From Schistosoma mansoni (lineage: Eukaryota; Platyhelminthes; Trematoda; Strigeidida; Schistosomatidae), in contig NC_031496.1 of NCBI RefSeq assembly GCF_000237925.1, forward strand, positions 8,223,711 to 8,287,710: a stretch of DNA of 64,000 nt, given 5' to 3'. Positions within the stretch are counted from its first letter, which is position 1; each line of letters opens with the position of its first letter. The translations under genes and the position numbers were made by a program. The notes under the pieces were generated by a model. It was not told the DNA's origin. It saw only the letters and a program-made list of their open reading frames with translations, and ran no database searches. This document shows, piece by piece, positions 25,325 to 37,879 of this stretch.

Positions 25325-25691
25325 GAACTCTGATACTGGAACATGAATCAAAAGAGGAGAAAACTTTCGAGCATTGTGAGGAAACATAGCACTACATTTT
25401 CGGTGGAGGACGACCGCAGTACATCTCAGATATTCTCGAACTGCTTTAGTAGTGTATACAAAGTAGAGATGTTATCCTATTTAGTTGATACAAACCGTAG
25501 CATACGCGTTATGGACACTGTGACCATCAAAGAACCCGATGATTCCGGCCGGCTAAACGAGCTTGATGTTGGCTAACCCATGAGACAAAATGACATTCAT
25601 CATAGGTTATTAAAGAAATTAGCAAATTTTGTTGTGAATCCCTTAGAATAGGTTTTAATCTATCCCTAAATCAGGGTCGAACATCAAAAAC
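25325..25691 (+). pseudogene. CR1-like LINE fragment, mirror of 8447-8813
   Basis: Reverse complement of 8447-8813 (coordinate sum 34138), with one amino-acid change in the 77-residue frame at 25343-25576. It shares the same stop after NELDVG. It contains FSNCFSSVYKVE and ends abruptly before the RT core, at a sharp boundary (CATCAAAAAC). Confidence 0.85.
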
Positions 25692-26661
25692 AACAGAGGA
25701 ATCTCATCTTCTGCAATGACATTGATTCGCCATCAAATCTTTTTAAAAATATTATTCCATTAGACATTATATATTTCTGTGGCTGTATGTTAACAGGATA
25801 TTTCAGTGTCTTGATGAATATAGCTGCACAACAACAGTCAACTCGATTATGTCACTATTTATTACAGGAGCGTCGAACCGACTTTAAGTATTTTCTTAAA
25901 AGTTATATATATCAAACCGTTCACCAGAAATAACTGACAATTCTCTTCACAATCGCGGCAGTATGAAAATATACATCTGTATTTCTAGCAGGTCCAGGTG
26001 TTTCTAATAGTTTCATTCTAAGCCATCTTGAGTCTGGTAATGTGAATATGCAGTGCAATCTTACAATAGTCAACAGTCTGTGTACGAGACTTCGCTTTAG
26101 AACTTAGTTACCCGTTCATCAAGTTACATGGAAAACAAAAATAAAGTTTATAGGTCCAAAAATTTTATTTTTACTATAGAATTTTATATCTCTTGGACTT
26201 TAGCCACACTGGTGCGAGTACGCTGACTGTTGTACTGATCGCATATTTCTAGTTATGAACTAAGCCAGTTTTAGCCATTCTTCTACATCAGCTCGCTTAT
26301 GTAAGATTATTCCTCGTAAATTGTATAAATTATGATTTTGGTAAATTTTAAATTTATTTGGTTGAACGCTTTGACTGCTTACTACATGTACCGATGCATG
26401 CAAACCAACATACTAGACTTTTTCCTAAAACTGTATATTGAAGCAATTAAATGTTTGCAGGCTTAGCATCAATTCCTAGCTTAGTAACCAATGTTACAAA
26501 TATTATGGTCAGAATTATTCTTACCCAAGACTTCATCGCTTGTCAATCTCATCAGTACTCTGAGGATCAGGCTAATGAACAGACTCGTTTGAGTTAGCAT
26601 ATTTATAAGGAACTCGCTCCAAAAAGTGATGCGGTTCAAACCTATCTGTTAAAAGACTCAC
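25692..26661. other. no gene recognised
   Basis: AT-rich sequence downstream (minus strand) of the exon at 26662-26775, so possibly intron of that gene. No repeat recognised. Confidence 0.4.
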
Positions 26662-26775
26662 ATAAACACAGGATTCCAGCTGATATTCATCAAGAAACCG
26701 AATCTCCGATAGAGCCATCATTCTACGATTAGGCTCAGCAGTTTGCCATAGATAAGGTCCGACCAAATGTGTCTT
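26662..26775 (-). CDS. isolated exon of an unidentified gene
   Basis: A minus-strand exon of 114 nt (38 codons, phase 0 at both ends) lies between a very good acceptor (CCTTTTCTTTTACAG) and a consensus donor (GTGAGT). The other two frames contain stops. The peptide starts KTHLVGPYLWQTAEP and ends EYQLESCVY, a composition typical of a conserved globular protein. I do not recognise the family. The rest of the gene must lie on either side, and the palindrome to the left may sit in its intron or between genes. Confidence 0.55.
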
Positions 26776-29700
26776 CTGTAAAAGAAAAGGTTAATACGCG
26801 TGCTTTGGCTCTGTTGATCTGTTATTGCAAATGCAACAAAAACATACATAACACACTGAAACACCTTAAGATGGGTTTGCAAGGTATGTGATGATATTTT
26901 TGGAAGTCAGAACCACTAGAAATTGATGATTTTGAAAATGTTTCAGCAAATATAACCGTCACATCCGAAAAACTAATATTCGGGTTGAACGTGGAACTAA
27001 CGAACCAAAGTTTATTCGATTACGTCACACTACTTTCTTCTATATAGCGGGTGAAACGTTTCTGAGTGACTCGTATCGAATTTTCTCACAACGCAAACTC
27101 TATGTTCGATCTAACGGTTCTAATTTTAGGAGCAGAATAAATCATATTAAAGGACAAAATACCTCATACGGTACAGCTCTATAGTCATGGGTATTTCTGG
27201 AATAAACCAACGTACTAAACAGCAAAAGGAATGAATTTTAAACAAGAGTTCGATACCTGTTAATGAATAAAAATATTCCCATCAATACTGGATCAGATAT
27301 CCATCAGCAACGATTCCAGAGACCTTTCTAGGCAGACACTCGGAGGTTAAAAATCATACACTGAATTACGCTGTGACCTTAAGTTTCTTTGGACACGACC
27401 TTATTATTATTGGTCCGGCGACGTGCAACAGTAAATTAAGTGACAAATTGGGATCCTTTAACAAAGTACAAATAATAAAAGATCAAACCAGGAAGACTGA
27501 AGAACACGAAGTGCGGTTAAAACAGACCTGAATAAAGGTTAAAATACACGACAGTGAGAAGAAACAAATAAATGACATTACTGTCTAATAAAATGCTGTG
27601 GAGGGATTTTCAGAGTATTCTTTCCGTTGCAATAACTGATATACTTAAAGTGTGTGAAATATTCAAACTTCAGTCTAGTTATAAACCCGATCATGCAAAT
27701 TCTCAAAGCCAACAAACTACTTTTCCTAGCCCTATCGTGTGAATGAGTACGATCTGCGTCGTAACTGGGTTACTAACCTACATATCTATCGTACTATCGA
27801 TAGACCCATCTACTACGTAAAATCATTCAAATGCAGTGTACATGCAAATACGCAAATTATTACAATACCCTGCTGACTCTCACATAACCCTGAAAAATAT
27901 GAAATACAAAACACACTTTTCACAGTTATCAAGCAATGGTGTGGAGACAATCTCATCTGCTTCTGACCCACGGGACTCCTTCAAAGCCATAAAAAGCCTC
28001 TACGATGAAAACTCAGAAAAGTTTCATAGAGAAATGCAATCACGCAAGATCGGACATGGTCTTCATCCACTTCAAATATCTTGTCTATATTTATAAAGTC
28101 ATCAGAGCCATAATTCAATGCAGGGAGACATATAATGTAATTCCTGTTCAAAGTAAGGATGTATTCATATCCTAATCTAACTACAGTTTGTCTGTTCAGT
28201 GTGCAATCGGCGAACTATTCGTCGCCTGACGTTTGCCACTTTTGAATTCGTCTCATCCTAAAATGCTACGCATCAGCCATTGCCCTAAATACTAAGAGTG
28301 AGCCCTACAAACTTGTTGTTCTGGTTGCTGGTTTACCCTAACACCAAAGAGCTCTGAAGCATAGTCAAGAGACCCCCAACAGGCTGAATGGCATCAATGC
28401 TCAGATTATTTCCAAAACTCCTCTATCATTCCCTTCACTTCATGATAACTGATGATTTCATCGAAAATCTTGGTTAAATGAGTTTATTTCATCCTGGTAA
28501 AGCTGTAAATAGCCACAAAGTTTACCAAATACCATCGACTAGGATCGAGTTGAAAAACTTTCAATTCCTAACCTACCACAATTACAAGTGGACTTAGAAA
28601 CTCATGTAGTGTTGATTAATTCTGAGGAACAAAAGTTTTAGTAGACATTCGAAACTGGTGGTTGAAATGATCTTTTATTGCATTTACTAATAGCTGAAGC
28701 TACTCAGTCAAACAATCAGATAACATTATGTTTTAATAACTCTAGGATATCTGCCGTGATAACCATCCAGCTTAGATGCTGTAGCGGTACGTAAATCCCC
28801 AAAATCAATAGCTCTGTAATTGCTCGACATTGGATGCTGACCACATTAGTTTAGATGGACTCACATAGCTAAAGGCGCTCAGTCATACATCCGCAACAGA
28901 TAACGAGTTGGAACGGCGTGTTCAACTTCTCCTGCGATCACTAGCCAGTTTAAATCAGTAACTTCTTGATGTAATGATGATCTGTCAAATATATCTTCCA
29001 ACCTCCTCGCTTCTGACTTTTGATTTCACTGGGTGGGCACGATTCAATCATAGGTGTTACTGGTAAATTGTGGCCAAACTACAATACCTGTGGTATCGTC
29101 AATGCAATGCACTGTAATAGCTTGGTCTATTATAAAAAGTCTTTCGAATCAACCATTCTTGACCCTTTTATTTTGCTGTCCTAAGGATATTTAAACAGAA
29201 AAGACACGGATATCAGCGTTTGCAAACTCTGTTCTACTCAAATACTCTTGACATGAGATTTAGTAGAATCGCTTTTTAAAAAGGTCATTCGCCTTAAGAA
29301 AAAACAATGTTGTGTAACGGACGTCATATAACTATGAAGAAGAATTACGAAGTGCAGCTTCATGAGATGTAGTTATGGGGGTTAGCACAACGATAAGGTG
29401 TTCTTACCGAGTCACTCACCTAGATAAATCAGAGCCCACATTTTGTATATCTCTTGATTTCAGAAGTTTATCTGCACTCGATAAAAGTGAAGAAACCGGT
29501 TGGAAACTTCGGAAAGTCCTGTTAATGCTCGTGGCTTATGCTAGATACTTGTTATGGTATTGGATACTGGATTTCGTTACGGCGGAAAGTTTGAAATTCT
29601 ACGTCTCATACGCACTTTTCTGCGGTTGGTAAGATCCCCCGAAATAAATCACATAGTTAATCGATAATCTTGATTACGCCACGGTGGAGAGATATGACTC

Positions 29701-31542
29701 TCAATGGACCTCATTACTTTGTGATAAAGACAAAACTGCATGCTATCTAGCATTTTGGCATAATAGCTGAAGTCAGGTCGTGACAAGAACCTTTAATTCC
29801 AAATCCCGATCTATATTCTTCATACTAACTTATAGTCCTTTTTGGCGCTAGTGAGTAGGTGAGTTGACCCGAGATGACTTTAACATCCCTTAAAGATCGT
29901 CCATTAATTATAGTATCAACTTTAACCTATTCTGACTAGGCAACACATGAATTTTTATGTGATGCTTATTGGTGAACTCTTTATAAGCTCGAGTGTGGTA
30001 GTGTACAGACGCGTGGTTCCTAGGGTTCGTATTCGCTAAGCCCAATGACTTTCTATAACTATTACATATAATTCACTTAGTATTGTTTGTTTGAATCTTT
30101 CCATTAATTTTTATTATTACATTACTACATATAATCATGGTATAAAAGAGCCGAGTATTTTTCGAATGTTTACAGTCCTCATTTAGTAGCTATCGTACCA
30201 TTTGTAACTAGTTTCAGGTACCTGAGAATAGGAAATTTAGGAAGTCGTAAATTTACGCTTTTCAGTCCTATTAGTTTTTCGTTTGTCAACTTATCTACCT
30301 TGCACTACAGTGGTGTTCTAAACCACGATAATAGTCCCACCAAGCTCATTTCAAAGTTAAGCCCTATGATAATCGTAGTCGTGCCGGATGCAAGACGTCA
30401 CTTTATTCGGACTACAATTGCTCCTAGTTGTTGTTTAAGAGCTACAGTGTTGCTCATGCTCGAATGTGTCTGTGGTTTATGGTCATCAATTTTAGTCTCA
30501 TTTTGATGTATTTCAACTAACTCTCCAAAGGATGAGTGTATTTACTCATCCTAAAACAAAATTCCTCGCCCTAAATGAGTAATAAAATATAATGTGAGAC
30601 CTCACAACTTGTCTAATGGGAATAAAGAATTAAACTCTGGAAGCTACAGATAAGTTAAATGGCTGATAACTACAACTAGAAAACCACTCCCAAAGCCAGA
30701 TACATATGAAGTAAGACAAGTTACGACATTTGATAATGTATACTTGTTGTACGACTGCAGAACTGATTGATCAAGGTAAACCGTTTAGTAAATGTATATC
30801 TAACGCGTTACTAGTAATAAGCTGCACATACGTTGCTTACAAAGATTTCGTTGAAGTAATTAGTAGGAGTTAACATTCATTGACATAGTTTTCAAGGTTT
30901 CATTTACGCTTGACCTCAGTTGTCTGCACAAGTATAACAACTTAGTAAAATTTCAAACTCATGTTCTAGACAAGGTTAAGTTTTGGTTTAAAAAATGAGT
31001 ATGTGAGGTAGTCAAGCCTTAGTTTTTTCACTTATGAATGCATCGATCGACTACCAAGTTACTGGTACGTGTTAAAATAAACCTATTAACAATGTTTTAT
31101 ATCTTGATTAACAAAATAGAAATAACAGTCTAAGTCAAATCTCATCTATTAAGCCGAAATGAGGTATAGTATTTGTTGGTTGACAGGTTCAGTGTTGACT
31201 TATTCAAACACGAGACTGGATAATTTAAGTTGGAATATACAACCTAAGGTTTCGAGGTCGTAGGTTTACTTTACCAATAAGCTTAGAAAGAATACAGATA
31301 AAATTTATCAGTAAGTCCTCACTACTCAACCAATAAATATTAAGTTACTTCAGTTCATAAACCTATCTTTCTTAGTGAAATCAACCGACGTATACTATTA
31401 ACTCGCTAAGGTTAAACTACGTGGACTCGCAGGCATAAAACCTAATAAATATTCCCTTGATTGTGGTTTTTAGCTTTAGAATTTTGTATAGCTTTGAAGA
31501 TCTTATGCCTATTTGATTAAATCAAACATCTTTTGATATTTC
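26776..31542. other. long stretch without a supported gene
   Basis: Frames at 27836-28096 and 29375-29632 are open but show no family I know. A piece of the dispersed repeat with CACTTAGTATTGTTTGTTTG lies at 30080-30110, preceded by a tRNA-like B box (GGGTTCGTATTC near 30018). Parts of 28200-29150 look like old repeat but cannot be named. A candidate 3' splice site for hyccin (GATATTTCAG) ends at 31543. Confidence 0.4.
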
Positions 31543-31561
31543 AGCATGTTTAAGTCATAAA

Positions 31562-32998
31562 ATGCCGTCTAGAATTTCAAAATGGTTATCTTCCTACAAA
31601 CCATCATCTCGTGAGGCGATGGATGAATTTATCACATGGATGTATTCAAGTAACAAACTAGTTGATGATATAGAAGAGACATTTGAAAGACTAATCTCCT
31701 CCAATACTATTTCCGATGTCTGTCAAAGATTATTTGTATTTTATAAGTCAGGTTTGCCGGCCCTACAAAATTTTGTTGTGCTTCTTTTACCATCATTATT
31801 GCATTCATATTTATGTCATTCTTATGAAGATAATAGTTCATCATCTCAGACAAGAAAAATTGTTCCAAATATATCAGATTCATCCCAGTCATCATTTTTA
31901 GCCAGTTTGAGTTTGCTAGAATCATATTTGCTGAGTATATGCAATTATTATCTTGTAAAAGCCGACCCTTTAAAAAGTAAATCTGAAGGCTTTATAAGTG
32001 ATATTAATAACTTTCGTCTACCATCGTTAACCACACCGTCTGTTTTTCATAATCCTGTTTCTATAAAAGAAACAATCGAAAGAAATGATGCTAATGTTAA
32101 AACTGAAAGTGAGAATTTGAATCCTCTTAGAGTATCTGCGATCATATGCTTAGTTCAAAATTATATTGAAATATTATCCACTATTGATTTACAAAATCCT
32201 ATTATGTCTGTGCTAGTATTTCACTCATTGTCAAGATTTTCAAAATTTTCAGATCGTGTTGTTAGCATATCAAAACGTCCTCGTATTCCAACTTCATCTG
32301 GTTTATTGATGGTATTATTGGATTGTTCAGATCTTATTTTATTTAAACTCGATTGCTTTGATAAATACTCTGGAAGTAATAATCGTCTTACTGACTCAAT
32401 CCGATCCTCTATACTAGACAATATTATAGAAATTAGTAATCGTGCTACGCACCATTGTTTTTCTTCTTGTCTTTTGGTATGTCAGTCTTTATTACACTAT
32501 CGCAGTATTTATTACAATTATTGTGATCAAAAACGTAGGATGGAAGATGGATATATTCGGGATATTGAAAATTCTCCTACTTTTCGAAATGGACTTACTA
32601 ATTCTGCTCACATTCCACCTATGATCTCTATAAACTCTCCAGAGGATAAAACTTCACGTACTGAGTATACTCCTCGACCAAAACTTAGCTCTACAAATGC
32701 TGAGGTATTTACAAGTGCTTCATTTAAACCAGAAATTGTATCTGAAGATATAACTCCAGTCAGTGAAAATTCTCGATCGTCCAGACCAGACAAAATGACA
32801 GGCCCGGCGGAGGATGTTAATAATGGGGCTAGTGCAAGTGATAACACCAATAAGAAGCATTCCAGTGAATTACATGAGAGAAAATACAATAAGTTAAAAA
32901 TTGGTGTTGATTTCCGAACCAAACCAAATGATCATAGAAAGCATACTTTGGAGAGATTATCTGCACACCATGTAAAAAGTAATAACACTGAGAAGTAG
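31562..32998 (+). CDS. hyccin / FAM126 homologue
   Basis: A 478-residue protein in one exon. Hyccin binds TTC7 and EFR3 in the complex that anchors PI4-kinase III-alpha at the plasma membrane, where it makes PI4P. Family landmarks are present in order: VCQRLFVFYKSG (about residues 53-64), LLPSLLHSYL, LPSLTTPSVFHNPVSI (about 153-168), PRIPTSSGLL (about 242-251) and an all-helical N-terminal body. The last 130 residues are polar, Ser/Asn/Lys rich and probably disordered, as in the vertebrate proteins. The first ATG is at 31562. An acceptor-like GATATTTCAG lies just upstream at 31534-31543, so a 5'UTR intron is likely. AATAAA at 33106-33111 is a fitting polyadenylation signal. A full-length intronless coding region is unusual for this family. 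Confidence 0.85.
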   Translation: MPSRISKWLSSYKPSSREAMDEFITWMYSSNKLVDDIEETFERLISSNTISDVCQRLFVFYKSGLPALQNFVVLLLPSLLHSYLCHSYEDNSSSSQTRKIVPNISDSSQSSFLASLSLLESYLLSICNYYLVKADPLKSKSEGFISDINNFRLPSLTTPSVFHNPVSIKETIERNDANVKTESENLNPLRVSAIICLVQNYIEILSTIDLQNPIMSVLVFHSLSRFSKFSDRVVSISKRPRIPTSSGLLMVLLDCSDLILFKLDCFDKYSGSNNRLTDSIRSSILDNIIEISNRATHHCFSSCLLVCQSLLHYRSIYYNYCDQKRRMEDGYIRDIENSPTFRNGLTNSAHIPPMISINSPEDKTSRTEYTPRPKLSSTNAEVFTSASFKPEIVSEDITPVSENSRSSRPDKMTGPAEDVNNGASASDNTNKKHSSELHERKYNKLKIGVDFRTKPNDHRKHTLERLSAHHVKSNNTEK

Positions 32999-33105
32999 AA
33001 CTACAAATCTTGTAAAATTTCTAGTTCAGTGGATATTATATAAATTTAATCCTGATCCTCGTCTTTCATTAGCATTATAATTGCTCATTATCTTCAATAT
33101 TTTCT

Positions 33106-33111
33106 AATAAA
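33106..33111 (+). terminator. polyadenylation signal of hyccin homologue
   Basis: AATAAA, 108 nt after the stop codon. Confidence 0.55.
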
Positions 33112-35346
33112 ACACTTTCGTTGATTTACGCTCAGTTGGAAAACGAGGTGTTGTTCATGACTTGCATTTTCTCGCATCTGTGTTACTCCTTTTACTTATT
33201 TTCGTAACTTTTTATTTCTTACATTCTCATATAGTCTTTACAATGAGACCTCTTTGTATAGTTCTTAACTTTTTCTATCAAATTACCCAATTATAAATAT
33301 CGTACTTTCAATTGGAAATTATTGTATATCTTATGTAATATTTTATTTTCTTTATGCTACCAGTTATACGTGTTCAGTTGTTTTAAAAGAAATACTGGTT
33401 TAGTAAGTTGAAACTTTCGTAGGTGTTAACGTAATTGGACCTCTTAGATTTCATCAAGCTTCGTTTCTTCAACTAGGTTTGTTTATTTTGAATGTATAGT
33501 CTTTTTTCAATCTCATCGATGGTTTATGGAAAGCTGTGTGATTTTGTACTGGGTAGACAGTTGACAAATATCGAGAAGTACTAGGATAGCATAGTTGATG
33601 AACGAATAGATAAATGGGTAATAAGATATGAAGGATTATAAAAAGGGGATGGATTTGTACCATTACCACATACTTTGAAACATAACCACTAGTTTCCGAA
33701 ATCTCTTGTATCTTATTTAGATAGATAGCTTTACAGCCCAACATCTAGTAAATAAACCAACTGATCCTGTATATTCGTCTGAACATCTTTTTAACGGCTA
33801 AATCATATTATTGATATATCAAGTTGTTATATGTCGTAGTTAAGCATCTATTCACTGGACACTTCAGTTAATTTGATTGAACAGTCCGCTAAAATGACAA
33901 CTAGTCTTTTGAGTTCACCAAACGTTTAATAAAATATGTGCGTATTTGCTTTCAATCTATATGTGAAGTTTCATTGGTGTTGATATTGAGTAACAAGCAC
34001 TCAAGTTTTAAAGGTATTTGGTGCTAGAGACAATGTTTGCGATGTATTAAACTCCTAAAAACCAAAATGGTGTAAACTATAATTTAAAGATTTCATGAAC
34101 ATTAACTACTTTCATATTTCGACAGTTTGATTTATCATCCTCCCAAATGGCCTTCCTGAGCACACCTAATTTACGGCTAATTAGATTGCAAGCTAAAAGT
34201 TTCTGTGTGCTTTGGATTTTCTTAAGCTTAGCTATTTGGCGTTTCCTCGGATGAAAGCATAATGATATGTATCTATTCTTTGACATACGGAGAAATGTAT
34301 TCACATAGCACTATTAAAGTCACCCCTTCCATTCACACTGTTACCAAGTGTCGGTTGACCACTTCACTCAAACTTATGATAATAATTATTATTGTGGCTC
34401 TGTGTCTATTATTTCAGCTGTTTATAAAATGACATGGAATTTGATTCGGCTTTTTGGTGTTAATTTCCGTAAATCAAAGAGTTTTTAATATATAATTATG
34501 TATTCTTGCTTCATTGCAACTATGAATTGTCAGTAATCAGCTTTCAAACTCAGATGCGTGTATGAAATTCACTGCTATCTTACACTAATAAGAATTACCA
34601 AGTTTAAAAAAGGGTATATGTTTCGAAATTGTGGTTACTTTTCAGTTTAAAGGTCATAGCGGGAATTGCTTTCATTCAAGTAGGTTAAAAAGAATTGCTG
34701 CACTACTGTTGTAATCGGTTTTGGAGCAACGTGTTAGCTATAGGCAGAAAAAGCCTATGGTGGATTGACAATTCAGGCACAACATGGAAGAATAAATAGT
34801 CGTAAAATTCTAATCAACATGGGTTTGGTAGTAGGAAAACCTTTGAGGCTAAAGTTATCCCAGACATAAGCCGTTATAGTCTACAGGCATGACTGTGATA
34901 CATTCTGAATCCATTGGTAAACTTATTGGTTTTAGAATATGAATCCCATCATCTGGTTGTGAGTTACAAGCGATTCTGCAGAATTATCCTAATGTTTTGG
35001 AGGTAGTGAAAATCTGTATAAATACTACTAGATACAAATGTCTCTGTCTCATATAAACATTTACACCATGTCAAATATGATTACGGTTTTCACCTGCGTT
35101 TTTTGGTCAACATTCAGGTTTTGTAAAAGTTTTATCATTGTTGACATTATGCTTCCTTAAATAACGTATATAAGGATTATTTCAGTCGGTCGTCATCAAC
35201 GTAGAACTTAACACTTTCAGAAACCTCATTGTATAAAAGCGTTGAAGATAGTTGTCAATCAGTTTCTGGATAACTTGTAAGTAAGACAAATAGTAACTGA
35301 CCCATTTAAAGCTTGGATAGTATAGGTTCACAACAAATCCTTAAAA
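33112..35346. other. no gene recognised
   Basis: AT-rich intergenic sequence. Short frames at 33469-33744 and 34077-34304 have biased composition and no recognisable features. Confidence 0.45.
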
Positions 35347-35667
35347 CTATGGAGGAAGTTTACTACTTTCCAGATCATATAAATACCACTTATGTAAATA
35401 ATACCTATTCTTTGACATATCTCTGCTAGTAGCGATATCCAGTTGTTTGTAAAAAATCACTGAATGTATAAGATAATCTACTGTAGTTATAGCGCAATAG
35501 TATCCTTTCTGTTGGTAAACAACGACCAACACGTACATGGTCGCATTGGCATGTTGTTCATATAAAAAAGAGTAACAGAAAGGTATTACATTTTTTACTG
35601 TCTCTATATACTTTTCACATGGGTCCTTTGAAAAGCCATTCTTCAACAAGTTGCTAAAAAGGGACAT
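35347..35667 (-). CDS. hypothetical ORF, 106 codons
   Basis: ATG-initiated minus-strand frame, longer than most chance frames in this AT-rich DNA. The N-terminal part reads like a folded domain (GFSKDPCEKYIETVKNVIPF). No family recognised, no signal peptide, and no clear splice sites or polyadenylation signal assessed. It may be a real small gene, one exon, or chance. Confidence 0.25.
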   Translation of the reverse strand: MSLFSNLLKNGFSKDPCEKYIETVKNVIPFCYSFLYEQHANATMYVLVVVYQQKGYYCAITTVDYLIHSVIFYKQLDIATSRDMSKNRYYLHKWYLYDLESSKLPP

Positions 35668-36011
35668 TAATTTGACCTTAAGGCTACAGATTTCACGTTA
35701 CTAGATACCCATCAGTAGTCTTCCATAAAAGCCTAAATATCCTGCAGTCACGAAAATCAACATACTTCAATTTTCTCCTAGAACATGTGGTTTAAATTTT
35801 ACCGTGTGGTGTTTGATGTCTGAAATTAGTGTACCTCATAAGTGATGTCGCTTAATGATTTAAAGGACTATTTATTACTAAACTGATGGCTGAAGTGAAT
35901 TCACACGTTAGTGCATTATGCTAATTGTATGCATTCCGACTTCGGTGCGATGAACCAGAAAGCTTCTAAAATTTTATGTAATTGAATCCCTTAATGAATT
36001 TAAATAGAGCC

Positions 36012-36022
36012 AGAACAAACAT
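36012..36022. repeat. target-site duplication, left copy
   Basis: AGAACAAACAT, repeated exactly at 36219-36229 around the mini-RTE. Confidence 0.9.
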
Positions 36023-36218
36023 CTTTCTTCTTACGCTTGTTACCCCTCGTCGAGGAGCATAGGCCGCTCACCAGCGGTTTGAATTATTTTTTCTGGTTAG
36101 CGTTTTTTTTAGCGAGTTAGCTTTTCTACGGGATGGGGTCGCTAACCCCATGCCAAACCCTCCTCCTTTACCCGGACTTGGGACCGGCAGTAACTCTAGA
36201 AGAGCTACAGGCGGAGTT
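36023..36218 (-). mobile_element. 196-bp RTE-derived mini-element
   Basis: Minus-strand non-autonomous retroposon. About 150 bp match the 5' region of the RTE element at 49355 (AACTCCGCCTGTAGCTC..., GGAGGAGGGTT..., ACGCTAACC). They join directly to the RTE 3' terminus (GAGCGGCCTATGCTCC...GTAACAAGCGTAAG). It is flanked by an 11-bp perfect target-site duplication. It probably moves with the enzyme of an SR2/RTE-class LINE. Confidence 0.85.
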
Positions 36219-36229
36219 AGAACAAACAT
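36219..36229. repeat. target-site duplication, right copy
   Basis: AGAACAAACAT, the second copy of the insertion target. Confidence 0.9.
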
Positions 36230-36460
36230 GGGTGCAGAATAATATGAATTCATTATATTTCGCGGTTGCTCATCAGCTGCTTACAACCATATATGTGTTG
36301 TAAGTAAGCATTGAGGTTAGATATAGTGTGAAACAGTTGACACATATGAATGAAAAGAACTGAAATGACAAAGGTTATCAATAATAACTATATATCTGTG
36401 CAGGAACAAGTCAGATGTTGTTTGGTGTTGGAAAGCTTCTATCCTATTCTACCTAGAGTG
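36230..36460 (-). mobile_element. Penelope-like element 3'-end remnant
   Basis: It aligns with 51671-51890, the 3' flank of the Penelope-like GIY-YIG reading frame (shared GCAGAATAATATGAATTC and CATCAGCTGCTTACAACC). The mini-RTE inserted exactly at its edge. It contains a hammerhead-like motif. Confidence 0.6.
36234..36280 (-). ncRNA. hammerhead-like motif in Penelope-like 3' end
   Basis: On the minus strand: stem I GCAG/CTGC; core CTGATGA; a 2-bp stem II GC/GC around AACC; GAAA; an AT-rich stem III with a 2x2 internal mismatch capped near GAATTC; and a cleavage triplet that would be AUU. Short-stem hammerheads are known in Penelope-like elements. Activity is doubtful. Confidence 0.45.
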
Positions 36461-37695
36461 GGAAGTCCAAGTTTGTGAGGAATCTTTTATTAATAAAGTC
36501 TCCAGAAGGTCTGATTGTTACTGCAGCAAAATGATACGCTTATGTACAAAACATAAACTAAGGATTATAAAATATCGTAAGCAGTTTATAAGTCACTCAC
36601 TCTCCAATTAGTTAAGAGTTTATCCTCAAGCTTGATCTTTGTGCATCTTATCACAAATATATGAGCATCTGAGTCGCAATCTAATTAGTAATCATGTAAA
36701 TAAATGTGATATTAGTCCCGAATTAATTCTCACCATAATAATTAATAATTCGTTCTAAATGGGAACTAAATACTTAAGAATCCAATTTTTTTTAATGTGG
36801 CGAATACTATAAGCTTCGGTGGTGGGTAATCAAAGTTACCTTTACCATAACATCGTATTAGTCACATTCGGTAGATAACTTAAATTTTAGTATGTTACTT
36901 CATAAACAGTAATGACGACCAAACTAATAAGCAGTTATCTTTATGTTATGAACCTTGAATAATTTTGTCGAGTACATGTTTCTTGCAACGTTACATCACT
37001 ATTCTCTCTGGAAATACCTAAAGTAGCATCAATACTTCATGTTAGCTTCTAAAACTTCTAGATATAACTATATTTGATATTCTTTAATGTGGATACAAGG
37101 TTATATGAGGTTAGAATCGAGTTTACTCATTACGAACATATGGCACATTACTGTCAATCATAATGAACAATACTGCTCTCTAACCAAACAGCCATCTTGT
37201 TTAAATTGGAGCTCATCAGTGGCGTATTTTGTTTTAGTTCGCTAATTCTCTAGTCATTTACATTTTAGTTTTTATACTTGGGTCTGGTAGAATGATCAGT
37301 ACAAAATAAAATGTTCATGAAAGTCTCTGTTTGACTTGGGAATTATGGTAGCATATGATATCTTTGTAGAAATCTCCATCGTAATTCCACTTGAGAAACA
37401 AAACGTCCATGTCATTGTAGCGCAACATATAATTTGCATCAATTCACGAGTGATGAATTCAACTACAACATATTAATACAACTTAAGTGGTATCCACCTG
37501 ATCATGTTTTGATTTATCTGTGATCTTATTCTTAAAATTATTAATGACTTAAATAATTGATACAACCTGAACATTTTCTTTCTTTATAAGAAGAAACGTG
37601 TTGTTTCATTAACAACCAAAGAAATTTCAAACAAAATCTTTATAACTACAGTTTACTTATGTTCAAACTGTTCTATCCAACACGTAATCCATAAA
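36461..37695. other. no gene recognised
   Basis: AT-rich sequence; nothing supported. Confidence 0.45.
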
Positions 37696-37879
37696 TAGTT
37701 AAAATCATTTGATGAGGAACTGATCAGTTGCAGTCCTAAACATCAATGGGACAATTCAAACAAACAATATGAAGTGAATTCACACTTTAACCCATTGCAA
37801 AAGCTAGTGGCTATCAGGATTCAGTAGGCAAGTGGATAACACGGTGGGTTTTGGGGCCAATGGTACTGGGTTCGAGTCC
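37696..37879 (+). repeat. Sm-alpha-like retroposon, cut by gap
   Basis: It contains GCAGTCCTAAACATCAATGG, the 5' flank GTGAATTCACACTTTAACCC, and a tRNA-like head ending in B box GGGTTCGAGTCC, where the N gap starts. It is the inverted partner of 39131-39316. Confidence 0.8.
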
